A DNA stretch of 51,275 bases, taken from positions 1 to 51,275 of the forward strand of contig NZ_BOOK01000064.1 of the NCBI RefSeq assembly GCF_016863195.1, written 5' to 3'. Under the pieces are notes generated by a model. It saw nothing but the letters and a program-made list of their open reading frames with translations. It did not search any database and had not been told where the DNA came from. The position numbers were made by a program, and so were the translations under genes. This document shows positions 32,271 to 40,560 of the stretch, piece by piece (within the stretch, counting starts at the first letter, position 1; the number at the start of each line of letters is the position of its first letter). Origin of the DNA: Paraplanobispora takensis. GTDB lineage: Bacteria; Actinomycetota; Actinomycetes; Streptosporangiales; Streptosporangiaceae.

Positions 32271-33362
32271 ATGGAGGATCAGCGCGCGAGAGCTGCCCGA
32301 CTGAAGCGTGAGCACCGTCCGGGGCGTCCCCGCACGACGCCCGCACCCGGGGACGACCCGGCCGCCGGGCCGCCGGGAGCGCGCGCCGGACGGCTGCGCG
32401 GCAGGCCGCTGGCCGCCTCGTTCGTCGGTCTGGCGATGCTCCTGTCGGGCTGCGCCGGTGCGGAGGGTTCCGCCTCCACGGCGGCGTCCGGCCGGACGCC
32501 GATGCGGTCGGCCGCGGAGCAGCCGGCGTCGGGGCGGGCCGCTTCGAGCCCCTCGGCGACTCCGACGGCCGATCCCGCGGGCCGTACGGCCTCCGCCCTG
32601 CCCGATCCGGACGTGGCCATCCCCAGGGATCCCGCCCGGCTGGCCCGTGCCCTGGCCGGCACCACGACGCGGCTGCGGAGCGCCGTCGACGAGTGGCGGC
32701 GCGCCGGGGACCCCGCCACGGGGCAGGCCCCCGAGCCGGTGGTCCTGCTGGCCCTGCACCAGCAGCGCATCTACCGCTTCATGGCCCGCAACCGCGAGAT
32801 CGCCTCCCGCACCTACGCCGCGCTGCCGAAGGCCCTGGCCGGACCGGCCGAGGAGAACGTGACGGCGATCCGCGAACTGCTCAGCCTCGCCCACCCCGTC
32901 AGCAAGCCCGCGAAGTTCCGCGTCACCCAGGCCAAGCCCGCCGACGTGCTGCTCGGCCACTTCCGGCGGGCCGAGCGCCGCTTCGGCGTCGACTGGGAGG
33001 TGCTGGCGTCGGTGATGTTCGTCGAGACGAAGTTCGGCCGCGTCCGCTCGCCCAGCCACACCGGCGCCAAGGGGCCCATGCAGTTCATGCCCGGCACCTG
33101 GAAGGCCTACGGGATGGGCGGCGACGTCCACGACACCGGCGACGCCATCCTCGCCGCGGCCAACTATCTGCACGCCTCGGGGGCGCCGCGGAACTACCGG
33201 CGGGCGCTGTACGCCTACAACCACTCCTGGGCCTACGTCAACGCGGTGCAGCGGCACGCGCGCCAGATCAAGCGGGACATCCGCAATTACTACACCTACT
33301 ACAACTGGCAGGTGTTCGTGATCACCACCCGCGGTGAGCGCCGCCTCAGCGGCCCCTCCTGA
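32271..33362 (+). CDS. Lytic transglycosylase lipoprotein
   Basis: This 363-residue protein is probably exported and lipid-anchored, with hydrophobic segment ASFVGLAMLLSGCAG whose cysteine fits a lipobox. About 50 residues precede that segment, so the true start may be further downstream, although no better start codon is evident. The C-terminal 150 residues form a goose-type lysozyme-like fold: FGVDWEVLASVMFVETKFG with the catalytic glutamate, then GAKGPMQFMPGTWKAYG and ILAAANYLHASG. It cleaves glycan strands without hydrolysis and may take part in wall remodelling. A Ser/Pro/Ala-rich linker separates the anchor from the domain. Confidence 0.88.
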   Translation: MEDQRARAARLKREHRPGRPRTTPAPGDDPAAGPPGARAGRLRGRPLAASFVGLAMLLSGCAGAEGSASTAASGRTPMRSAAEQPASGRAASSPSATPTADPAGRTASALPDPDVAIPRDPARLARALAGTTTRLRSAVDEWRRAGDPATGQAPEPVVLLALHQQRIYRFMARNREIASRTYAALPKALAGPAEENVTAIRELLSLAHPVSKPAKFRVTQAKPADVLLGHFRRAERRFGVDWEVLASVMFVETKFGRVRSPSHTGAKGPMQFMPGTWKAYGMGGDVHDTGDAILAAANYLHASGAPRNYRRALYAYNHSWAYVNAVQRHARQIKRDIRNYYTYYNWQVFVITTRGERRLSGPS

Positions 33363-33460
33363 CCGCCTCTCGGCGCGACCCCTTCCGGCGCTGGAAACGG
33401 CGGACCGGGAATTCCCGGCGTCCGGGAGAAAATCCCGCCCGGCGCGCGTTCTCAGGGCGA

Positions 33461-34006
33461 ATGCCCAAGATCGCTCCCCTGGGAGGGCCCGTGACCGAAG
33501 TCACCGTCGCCGTGTGCAGCCTCGTGGTGGCCGTCGTCGGCCTCCTGGTGGCGATGCTGGCGATCCGTTTCGCGGCCCGGCAGGCCGCCGCCGCCGCGGA
33601 ACAGGTCAGGACCGGCAATGGCTTCGCGGGGGTCTCGACCACGTTCGGGGTGTTCGGCCTCCTGCACCCGCTCCTGCGCGTGTTCGTCGACCACCCGGAC
33701 CTGTATCCGTACTTCTACCAGGGCAAGCCGGTGCCCCGGAGGGGGAAGGACCGGGTCCGCGTCCAGGTGATGGCGGAGATGCTGGCCGATGCCCTGAGCT
33801 CCGCTCTGCAGATGACCGGCCAGATTCCCTCCGCCAAGGACGGCCTGAGCTCATGGAGTCTGTACGTCGTCCACATGCTCGACACCTGCGGACCCCTGCA
33901 GGAGGCGATGCGCCGGTATCCCGGCTGGTGGCCCCATCTGGAGGAGCTGGCCTCGTCCCGTACGGCGGGCGGCCGTCCCGCCGCGCCGGTCCCTCCCGTG
34001 TCGTGA
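33461..34006 (+). CDS. Membrane-anchored protein of unknown function
   Basis: The 181-residue product has one N-terminal membrane helix (about residues 14-36, VAVCSLVVAVVGLLVAMLAI) followed by a soluble helical domain with HPDLYPYFYQGKPVPRRGKDRVRVQVMAEML and YVVHMLDTCGPLQEAMRRYPGWWPHLEEL. The second part recalls the signal-transduction-type helical proteins that follow a DLYPYFY motif in other bacteria, but I cannot name the family. An in-frame GTG at 33491 has a GGGAGG site only four bases upstream; the ATG at 33461 has a weak AGGGCG. Either is possible. It is a single gene between the lytic transglycosylase and rsfS genes. Confidence 0.65.
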   Translation: MPKIAPLGGPVTEVTVAVCSLVVAVVGLLVAMLAIRFAARQAAAAAEQVRTGNGFAGVSTTFGVFGLLHPLLRVFVDHPDLYPYFYQGKPVPRRGKDRVRVQVMAEMLADALSSALQMTGQIPSAKDGLSSWSLYVVHMLDTCGPLQEAMRRYPGWWPHLEELASSRTAGGRPAAPVPPVS

Positions 34007-34183
34007 CGGTTCATGAGGGCGAACGGCCGGTGGGCGGGGAGGGGCACGGGTGTGAATCTGTTTGCAGGGTGGAATCGGGTGGCGGAGGATAGGCGTTGTA
34101 TCTGTCCGGGCCTGCTCTTCAACGCGGCCGCACCGGGCATCCTTAGGGGTGACGACACCGACTACGGAGGATTAGTCCACACC

Positions 34184-34600
34184 GTGACAGCAACCGAAAG
34201 ATCCGTCCAGCTCGTGAGGATCGCCGCAGAGGCAGCCGCGGACAAGCTGGCCGACGACATCCTCGCCTACGACGTGAGCGAGCAGCTCGTCATCACCGAC
34301 GCGTTCCTGCTCTGCTCCGCCACCAACGACCGTCAGGTCCGCGCCATCGTCGACGAGATCGAGGACCGGCTCCGGATCGAGGCCGACGCCAAGCCCGTCC
34401 GCCGCGAGGGGGAGCGGGAGGGCCGCTGGGTCCTGCTGGACTACGTCGACATCGTCGTGCACGTCCAGCACGAGGAGGACCGGACCTTCTACGCCCTGGA
34501 GCGGCTCTGGAAGGACTGTCCCTCCATCTCCCTGCCCGACAGCGTGACCCAGGTCGCCGCGCAGCGCGCCCGGCCGACCGGCGTGGAGGACGCCTCGTGA
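34184..34600 (+). CDS. rsfS: Ribosomal silencing factor RsfS
   Basis: RsfS binds L14 on the 50S subunit and blocks subunit joining when nutrients are low. The 138-residue protein shows the fold-typical LADDILAYDVSEQLVITDAFLLCSATNDRQVRAIVDEIEDRL and GRWVLLDYVDIVVHVQHEEDRTFYALERLW. The GTG at 34184 fits the family; a GGAGG lies 14 bases upstream, further than usual. The frame is open to 34013, but that part is not family-like. It is normally close to nadD. Confidence 0.94.
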   Translation: MTATERSVQLVRIAAEAAADKLADDILAYDVSEQLVITDAFLLCSATNDRQVRAIVDEIEDRLRIEADAKPVRREGEREGRWVLLDYVDIVVHVQHEEDRTFYALERLWKDCPSISLPDSVTQVAAQRARPTGVEDAS

Positions 34601-34643
34601 GGGACCTCGACGCACGGGTCGCGGTGCGGGGCGAGGGCGGAGC

Positions 34644-35276
34644 ATGAGCCGTCGCGTCGTCTGCCTGAGGCACGGCCAGACGCTGTGGAACGTCGAGCGC
34701 CGCTTCCAGGGTCACACCGACATCCCGCTGGACGAGACGGGCATCGCCCAGGCGGCCCGGGCGGCCTCGATGCTCGCCACGCTCCGCCCCGACCTGATCG
34801 TCTCCTCCAACCTGGAGCGGGCCTCGGAGACCGCCCGGGCGCTGGCCCGCGTTACCGGCCTGGACGTGGCCGTGGACGAAGACCTGCGGGAGCGCGGCGG
34901 CGGCGAGTGGGAGGGCCTGACCCGCGAGGAGATCTCGGCGGGCTGGCCCCGGGAGTTCGCCGCCTGGGAGGCGCCGGGCGGCGAGGACGTCGCCGACGTC
35001 GCCAAGCGGGTCTCCTCCGCGATCACGCGCTGGGCCGACCGCATCGACCCCGACGGGCTGCTGGTGGTGGTCTCCCACGGCGCCGCCATCCGGCTCGGCA
35101 TCGCCAGGCTGATGGGGCTGCCGCAGGAGCACTGGCCGGCCCTCGGCGGCCTGGGCAACTGCTCGTGGTCGGTCCTGCAGGAGGGCCGCAAGGGCTGGCG
35201 TCTGCTGGAGCACAACGCCGGAACCCTGCCGGAGCCGGTCCAGAGCGACGACAGCCCCGAGGCCACTCCCTCCTGA
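34644..35276 (+). CDS. Histidine phosphatase family protein
   Basis: This 210-residue phosphoglycerate-mutase-like phosphatase starts with the catalytic motif VVCLRHGQTLWNVERRFQGHTD. The second histidine lies in VVVSHGAAIRL near residue 145, and RERGGGEWEGLTREE holds the acid. Such proteins dephosphorylate small metabolites; the substrate here is unknown. The gene starts 44 bases after rsfS and is followed by tRNA-Ala, the usual order in Streptomyces and relatives. Confidence 0.92.
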   Translation: MSRRVVCLRHGQTLWNVERRFQGHTDIPLDETGIAQAARAASMLATLRPDLIVSSNLERASETARALARVTGLDVAVDEDLRERGGGEWEGLTREEISAGWPREFAAWEAPGGEDVADVAKRVSSAITRWADRIDPDGLLVVVSHGAAIRLGIARLMGLPQEHWPALGGLGNCSWSVLQEGRKGWRLLEHNAGTLPEPVQSDDSPEATPS

Positions 35277-35422
35277 ACAGCCCTCTGACAGCCTCCTGAG
35301 AGCGGCCGTCACCCGCGCCGCGGATGGCGCGCGCGGGCTGTACGTCCGTCGATTAGGTGAACGGGACGTTGTCCCTATATGCTTCCGGAGCGCCGCAACG
35401 AGAGCACTCGGAGCGGTGACCA

Positions 35423-35495
35423 GGGGCTATGGCGCAGCTGGTAGCGCGCCTCCATGGCATGGAGGAGGTCTGGGGTTCGAATCCCCATAGCTCCA
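35423..35495 (+). tRNA. tRNA-Ala (anticodon GGC), copy 1
   Basis: A complete 73-base cloverleaf: acceptor GGGGCTA/TAGCTCC plus discriminator A; D arm GCGC/GCGC; anticodon stem CCTCC/GGAGG with loop ATGGCAT, anticodon GGC at 35456-35458; T arm TGGGG/CCCCA with TTCGAAT loop. CCA is not encoded. The sequence is identical to the tRNA at 50391-50463. A TATATG box at 35376 may be the -10 element. Confidence 0.98.
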
Positions 35496-35509
35496 CAGCG
35501 TGAAGCAGC

Positions 35510-35546
35510 CGAGATCCCGTCCGATCCCCGATCGGGCGGGATCTCG
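35510..35546 (+). terminator. Terminator after tRNA-Ala copy 1
   Basis: CGAGATCCCG and CGGGATCTCG form a perfect ten-base stem, extended inside by CCGAT/ATCGG after one mismatch, with a five-base loop. It begins 14 bases after the tRNA. Confidence 0.85.
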
Positions 35547-35629
35547 TCGTTCTCCGCCTCCGGCGCGGTCGCTCGCGCAGGGTCTCCCGCGGGCCGTACC
35601 GGTCGGGGGGAAGGGCTACGGTTGCAGGC

Positions 35630-36283
35630 GTGAACGCCCCTGTGCCCCCCGAGCGCCCCGCGTCCCCCGAACACCTCACATCCTCCGGACACCCCGCCTC
35701 CCCGGAGCGCCTCACCTTCGCCGACGCCGACGCGCGTCTGGACGGATCCCTGTCGGCCTGCTTCCAGGGCGACTACGACACGGTCCTGTTCTTCGACGGC
35801 GACGTCGTGCTCAGCGGTGACTTCCTGGACGCCCTCACCGGACTCGGCGGACGGGAGGCCGGGATCGTCGCGATCACCGGGGACCTCACGGTGAGCGGTC
35901 CGATCGCGCTGTACGACGACACCCCGGGACTCTACGTGGAGGGCACCACCAGGGCCGAGACGCTGGAGGGCGGTGACGCCGAGATCTACATCCAGGACGG
36001 CGTCTTCACGCATCTGGTCTACGGCCACTACAACCACGGCATCCTGGAAGCGGGCAGGGTCGAGACGCCGTGGGTGATCGACTACGATCACGACCTGCGG
36101 ATCACCGCCCCGGGCGCCCGGCACGTGGACAACTACGGGTCCTCCTCCGAGGCGGAGTTCACCAGGGACGACATCGCCGAGCGGTTCGTCCCGGAGGTGG
36201 TCGACCCCGGCCGCGGCTCGATCGTCGTGGAGAGGTTCCTCGACCGGCTCCGCGCCGGGCTGCCCGTCCGCTCCTGGTCGTGA
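35630..36283 (+). CDS. Beta-solenoid-like protein of unknown function
   Basis: The 217-residue product begins with a Pro/Ser-rich leader (about 1-28). From residue 45 it has short alternating hydrophobic strands and turns: YDTVLFFDGDVVLSGD, GIVAITGDLTVSGPIALY, GLYVEGTT, EIYIQDGVFTHLVYGHYNHGIL, TPWVIDYDHDLRIT. This pattern of GDLTVSG-like turns is that of a right-handed beta-helix, similar to polymer-forming or bactofilin-like domains and to a widespread group with a YGHYNHG motif. I cannot assign a function. Its stop overlaps the WD40 gene start as GTGA, so the two are made together. Confidence 0.65.
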   Translation: MNAPVPPERPASPEHLTSSGHPASPERLTFADADARLDGSLSACFQGDYDTVLFFDGDVVLSGDFLDALTGLGGREAGIVAITGDLTVSGPIALYDDTPGLYVEGTTRAETLEGGDAEIYIQDGVFTHLVYGHYNHGILEAGRVETPWVIDYDHDLRITAPGARHVDNYGSSSEAEFTRDDIAERFVPEVVDPGRGSIVVERFLDRLRAGLPVRSWS

Positions 36284-37212
36284 GCCCTCCGGTCCCGCCT
36301 CCCCTTTTCCGGGACGTCCGCATCGGGCGCTGCGGCCCGGCGGACGCGGCCTTCCACCCCGGCGGCGGCTGTTTCGCCGTCGCGGGCCAGGACGGGACGG
36401 TGCGGCTGTGGGACACCGCCACCGGTCACGAGATCGCCCGCTCCCCGGCCGGTCCGGCCGGAGAGGCCTGGGCGGTGGCCTTCCATCCCCGGGGCCACCT
36501 GATGGCCACCGGCTGGTCGGACGGCGCGATCAGGACGTACCGCACCGCCGGCTTGCGGCCCGCCGTCGGACCGCCGGACGGACACACCGAAGGCGTCACC
36601 GCACTGGCCTTCCACCCCGGCGGCCACCTGCTGGCCAGTGCGGGCCAGGACGGGACGGTACGGCTGTGGCACACCGGCACCCTCCGGCCCGCCGGTGAAC
36701 CGCTGGGCGCCGGCGGTCCCGTTCACGCGGTGGCCTTCCACCCGGGCGGGCGCCTGCTGGCCGGCGCCTCGGGCCCTGCCGTGCGGCTGTGGGACGTGGC
36801 GACCGGACGGTCTGACGGTCACCTGAGGAGCGGCCACAGCGGGTCCGTCCACGCGGTGGCCTTCCACCCGGGCGGGCGCCTGCTGGCCGCCGCCGGTTAC
36901 GACCTGAACCAGGTGAAACTGTGGGACGTCGCGACCGGCTGCCCGGTGGGCGAGCCGGTGCGCGGTCATCTCGGGGACCACGTCTGGGCGGTGGCCTTCC
37001 ACCCCGGCGGCCGGTTCTTCGCGACCGCCGGTGACGATCTCACGGTGCGGCTGTGGGACGCCGCGACCGTCCGGCCCGAAGGGGAAGCGCTGGGCGGTCA
37101 CACCGGGTACGTCTCCTGCCTGGCCTTCCACCCCCGCGGGCACCTGCTGGCCGCCCCCGACGCGAGCGGCACGGTGCGGCTGTGGAGCACGCCTCCCCAC
37201 CGGGACGCCTAG
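36280..37212 (+). CDS. Stand-alone seven-bladed WD40 propeller protein
   Basis: The 310-residue protein is almost entirely WD40 repeats. Seven units share a core like AVAFHPGGRLLA followed by DGTVRLWD; they start near residues 21, 63, 105, 147, 187, 231 and 275. Seven blades close one propeller, so this is a complete scaffold domain without fused kinase, NTPase or membrane part. The repeats are very similar to each other, including at DNA level, which suggests recent amplification. There is no signal peptide, so it is cytosolic. The GTG start overlaps the previous stop. A BTAD/NB-ARC regulator begins 69 bases downstream on the same strand. Confidence 0.85.
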   Translation: MSPPVPPPLFRDVRIGRCGPADAAFHPGGGCFAVAGQDGTVRLWDTATGHEIARSPAGPAGEAWAVAFHPRGHLMATGWSDGAIRTYRTAGLRPAVGPPDGHTEGVTALAFHPGGHLLASAGQDGTVRLWHTGTLRPAGEPLGAGGPVHAVAFHPGGRLLAGASGPAVRLWDVATGRSDGHLRSGHSGSVHAVAFHPGGRLLAAAGYDLNQVKLWDVATGCPVGEPVRGHLGDHVWAVAFHPGGRFFATAGDDLTVRLWDAATVRPEGEALGGHTGYVSCLAFHPRGHLLAAPDASGTVRLWSTPPHRDA

Positions 37213-37281
37213 GACGCCCGAGCCGTGGCGGGGGAGGCCGGGCGGTCGCCACATGACCATGGAACGGGGAGAATTCAGCGC

Positions 37282-40200
37282 ATGTGGTTCGGCGTGCTGG
37301 GGGCGGTGGAGGCGCGGAGCGCCGACGGGCTGGTGCTGGCGGTCGGAGGGCCGCGGGTGCGCGGGGTGCTGGCGATGCTGGCGCTCGACGCCGGGCGGGT
37401 GGTCACCGCCGAACGGCTGATCGACGGCCTGTACGGCGACGATCCTCCGGCCAACGCCGCCAACGCGCTGCAGTCCCAGATCTCCCGGCTCCGTCACCAG
37501 CTCGGGCGGACCGGCGCGGTCGAGGGGCACCCGGCGGGATACCGGCTCCCGGCCGAGCCGCAGGACGTCGACGCGCACCGCTTCGAGCACCTGGCGGAGA
37601 CCGGGCGCCGGGAGCTGGCCGCCGGTCGCGCGCGGGAGGCGGCGGCCCTCCTGCGCGAGGCCCTCGGCCTGTGGCGGGGACCGGCGTTCGCCGACGTGGG
37701 AGACGCGCCGTTCGCGCGCGGGCAGGCCGTCCGCCTGGAGGAGGTGCGCCTGGGCGCCGTCGAGGACCGGATCGAGGCCGAGCTCGCCCTGGGCGCGCAC
37801 CGGGCGCTGGTCGGGGAACTGCGGGACCTGGTGGCCGCGCACCCGCTCCGGGAACGGGTGCGCGGGCAGCTCATGCGGGCGCTGTACGGCGGAGGCCGCC
37901 AGGCCGAGGCCCTGGCCGCCTACGAGGAGACCCGGCGCGTCCTGGCCGAAGAGCTCGGCGCGGAGCCGGGAGCCGACCTGGCGGCCCTCCATCTGGCGAT
38001 GCTGCGGTCCGATCCCCTGCCGGGCGCGTCCGGTCCGCCGGCGGAGAGGGAGCCGCGTACCGGGCCGGATGCCGGCACCGGGACCGCAGGGGCCGCAGTC
38101 GAGGAGGGGGCGGCGGGGAGCGGGACGGCCGGGGACACGCGTACGGGCCTGCCCGCGCAGCTGACGAGCTTCGTCGGGCGCTCGCAGGAGCTGGAACGGG
38201 TCGGCGGTCTCCTCTCGGAGGGCAGGCTCGTCACGCTCACCGGCCCCGGAGGCGCGGGCAAGACCCGGCTGGCCGTGGAGGCGGCCGGGCGCTCGCCGGG
38301 CGAGGTCTACTTCGCCGACCTCGCCGCGGTCACCGACGGTGCGGAGGTCCCGCAGGCCGTCCTGGGCGCGCTGGGCCTGCGGGAGACCGGGCTCGCGCCG
38401 CCGATGCCCGGCAGGCCCGTCCCCGGCGCGGCGGAGAAGATGATCGCGGCCCTCACCGGGCGCAGGGTCCTGCTCGTCCTGGACAACTGTGAGCACCTGA
38501 TCGAGGCCGCCGCCGGGCTCGCCGCCCGGCTGCTCGGCGCCTGTCCCACGCTGCGGATCCTGGCCACCGGCCGGGAGGCGCTCGGGATCACCGGGGAGAG
38601 CCTGTGCCCGCTGTCCTCCCTGGCCCTCCCGCCCGCCGGGACACCGGCGCAGGAGGCGCTCGGCTATCCGGCGGTCCGGCTGTTCGCCGACCGGGCGGCC
38701 GCCGTACGGCCCGGGTTCACCGTGGACGGGGCGAACGCCGGCGCGGTCGTGCGGATCTGCCGGGCCCTGGACGGGCAGCCGCTGGCGATCGAGCTGGCCG
38801 CGGCCCGGCTGCGGTCCCTGACGGCCGGGGAGGTGGCCGCGCGGCTGGACGACCGCTTCCGGCTGCTGTCGCGCGGCAGCCGTACCGCCCAGCCCCGCCA
38901 TCGCACGCTGCGCGCGGTGGTGGAGTGGAGCTGGGACCTGCTGGAGGAGGACGAGCGCGTCCTGGCCAGGCGGCTGACCGTCTTCACCGGAGGGGCCACG
39001 CTGGAGGCCGCCACGGCGGTGTGCGGGCTGCCCGGCGAGGACGTGGTCGAGTGGCTGACCGGGCTGGCGGACAAGTCGCTGGTCGAGGTGGCCGGCGACC
39101 GCTACCGCATGCTGGAGACGATCCGTGCCTTCTGCGCCGAGCGGCTGGCCGAGGCGGGCGAAGGAGAGCGGATGCGGCGGGCCCACGCCGACCACTTCCT
39201 CGGCCTGGCGCTGGCCGCGGGGCCGCACCTGCTCGGCGCCGATCAGCTGCGCCGGCTGGCCTCGCTGGACGCCGAGCGGGACAACCTGCACGCCGCGCTG
39301 CGCCGCGCGACCGACGCCGGCGACACCGAGCGGGCGCTGCGCCTGCTCGCGGCTCTGACCCCCTACCTGTGGATGCGCGGGGCGCGCGGCGAGGGGACGG
39401 GCCCGGCCGAGGAGATCATCCGGTCGATCGGCACGCGGATCCCCGAAGGACTGGAGGAGGAATACGCCATGTGCGTGTTCAGCATCGTCTCGGGCGGGCC
39501 GCGAGGGGAGTTCGGCGAGCACCTGGACAGCGTGATCGAGACCATGGTCGCCATCGGACGGCCGCCCAGGCAGCCGTTCCTGACCATGCTGTGGGGCATG
39601 GCGATGGGCATCCCCGAGCCCGGCGTGGCCGCGTCGAAGAAGGAGCAGCGCGCCCTGATCGGGCAGGACCCCTGGAGCCGGGCCCTGGGCTTCCTCGGCG
39701 ACGGGCTCATGATGGTGCACGCCATGCGGGTCGAGGAGGGAGAGCGGGCGCTGTCGGCGGCGCTGGAGGGCTTCCAGATGGTCGGGGAGAGGTGGGGCCT
39801 GTCGCTCACCCAGTCCGAGCTGGCCAGGATCGCCGAGTGGCGGGGCGACACCGGCCGGGCGCTGGCGCTGATCGAGGCGAGCATGGAGCTGTCGCGCGAG
39901 CTCGGCGCGGACGACGACATCGCCGAGCGGTTGTGCCGCCGGGCCCTGGTACGGGTGCAGGCCGGAGACGCGGAGGGGGCCGCGCGGGACGCCGAGCAGG
40001 CGATGGAGACCGCCCGCCGGGCGGGGGCGGCGGAGGTGCTGGCCCAGGCGCACCAGGCTCTGAGCCGGGTCGCGCGCGCCCGGGGAGACACCGGCCGGGC
40101 CCGGCGGCTGCTGGAGGAGGGGCTGGCCGCCTGCCCGACCGGCTGGTTCGGGTTCGAGGAGACCCGCGCCGGCATCATGCTCGACCTGGGGCTCCTCTGC

Positions 40201-40542
40201 GAGGCGGCGGGGGAGGGCGCGGCCGCGCTGGCGTGGCACCGGCAGGTGCTGGGCACCGCCGTGGCCCACCGGAACATGACGCTGGCGGCGGCCGTGGCCG
40301 GGGCGCTGTGCGGGGTCGCGCTGCTGGAGGGCGAGGACGAACGCGCGGCGCTGCTGCTGGGCACCGCCGCGGCGCTGCGCGGTACGGCGCTCGCCCCGGA
40401 CGCCGAGGCGGTCCGGCTGGAGAGCGCGGCCCGCGCCCGGCTCGGGGACACGGCGTTCGACAAGGCCTTCGAGCACGGCGCGTCGGCGACCCGCGAGCAG
40501 GCCTGGGCCGTACTCGTCTCGGAGGGCTCGGGCGGTACGTGA
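37282..40542 (+). CDS. AfsR/SARP-type regulator: winged helix - BTAD - NB-ARC - TPR
   Basis: This 1086-residue regulator of the STAND class has, in order: an OmpR-like winged helix (about 1-90, with RVVTAERLIDGLYGDDPPANAANALQ); a bacterial transcriptional activation domain (about 95-245, ending LAEELGAEPGADLAALH); a NB-ARC ATPase (P-loop GPGGAGKT with K327; Walker B RRVLLVLDNCEHL); a second winged-helix part (WDLLEEDERVLARRLTVFTGG); and helical repeats to the C-terminus. Such proteins activate secondary metabolism genes in response to ATP and partner binding. The ATG has GGGGAG upstream. An in-frame start at 37225 is less likely. The direct neighbour is a WD40 protein, a module often fused to STAND proteins. 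Confidence 0.88.
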   Translation: MWFGVLGAVEARSADGLVLAVGGPRVRGVLAMLALDAGRVVTAERLIDGLYGDDPPANAANALQSQISRLRHQLGRTGAVEGHPAGYRLPAEPQDVDAHRFEHLAETGRRELAAGRAREAAALLREALGLWRGPAFADVGDAPFARGQAVRLEEVRLGAVEDRIEAELALGAHRALVGELRDLVAAHPLRERVRGQLMRALYGGGRQAEALAAYEETRRVLAEELGAEPGADLAALHLAMLRSDPLPGASGPPAEREPRTGPDAGTGTAGAAVEEGAAGSGTAGDTRTGLPAQLTSFVGRSQELERVGGLLSEGRLVTLTGPGGAGKTRLAVEAAGRSPGEVYFADLAAVTDGAEVPQAVLGALGLRETGLAPPMPGRPVPGAAEKMIAALTGRRVLLVLDNCEHLIEAAAGLAARLLGACPTLRILATGREALGITGESLCPLSSLALPPAGTPAQEALGYPAVRLFADRAAAVRPGFTVDGANAGAVVRICRALDGQPLAIELAAARLRSLTAGEVAARLDDRFRLLSRGSRTAQPRHRTLRAVVEWSWDLLEEDERVLARRLTVFTGGATLEAATAVCGLPGEDVVEWLTGLADKSLVEVAGDRYRMLETIRAFCAERLAEAGEGERMRRAHADHFLGLALAAGPHLLGADQLRRLASLDAERDNLHAALRRATDAGDTERALRLLAALTPYLWMRGARGEGTGPAEEIIRSIGTRIPEGLEEEYAMCVFSIVSGGPRGEFGEHLDSVIETMVAIGRPPRQPFLTMLWGMAMGIPEPGVAASKKEQRALIGQDPWSRALGFLGDGLMMVHAMRVEEGERALSAALEGFQMVGERWGLSLTQSELARIAEWRGDTGRALALIEASMELSRELGADDDIAERLCRRALVRVQAGDAEGAARDAEQAMETARRAGAAEVLAQAHQALSRVARARGDTGRARRLLEEGLAACPTGWFGFEETRAGIMLDLGLLCEAAGEGAAALAWHRQVLGTAVAHRNMTLAAAVAGALCGVALLEGEDERAALLLGTAAALRGTALAPDAEAVRLESAARARLGDTAFDKAFEHGASATREQAWAVLVSEGSGGT

Positions 40543-40560
40543 GGGGGCCGGGCGCCTGCG

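Noticed and set aside
30807-33257. An 816-codon minus-strand frame spanning three genes
   Set aside because: It crosses the secreted unknown, DUF4240 and lytic transglycosylase genes out of frame and has no coherent features.
35353-35715. Minus-strand frames across both tRNA-Ala genes that share the peptide VELWGFEPQTSSMPWRRA
   Set aside because: The shared peptide is just the translated complement of the identical tRNA genes, a common false annotation.
36133-40476. A 1447-codon open frame on the minus strand opposite the WD40 and BTAD/NB-ARC genes
   Set aside because: It is the antisense shadow of two strongly supported + strand genes in GC-rich DNA; its product is Arg/Gly/Pro/His-rich without domains.
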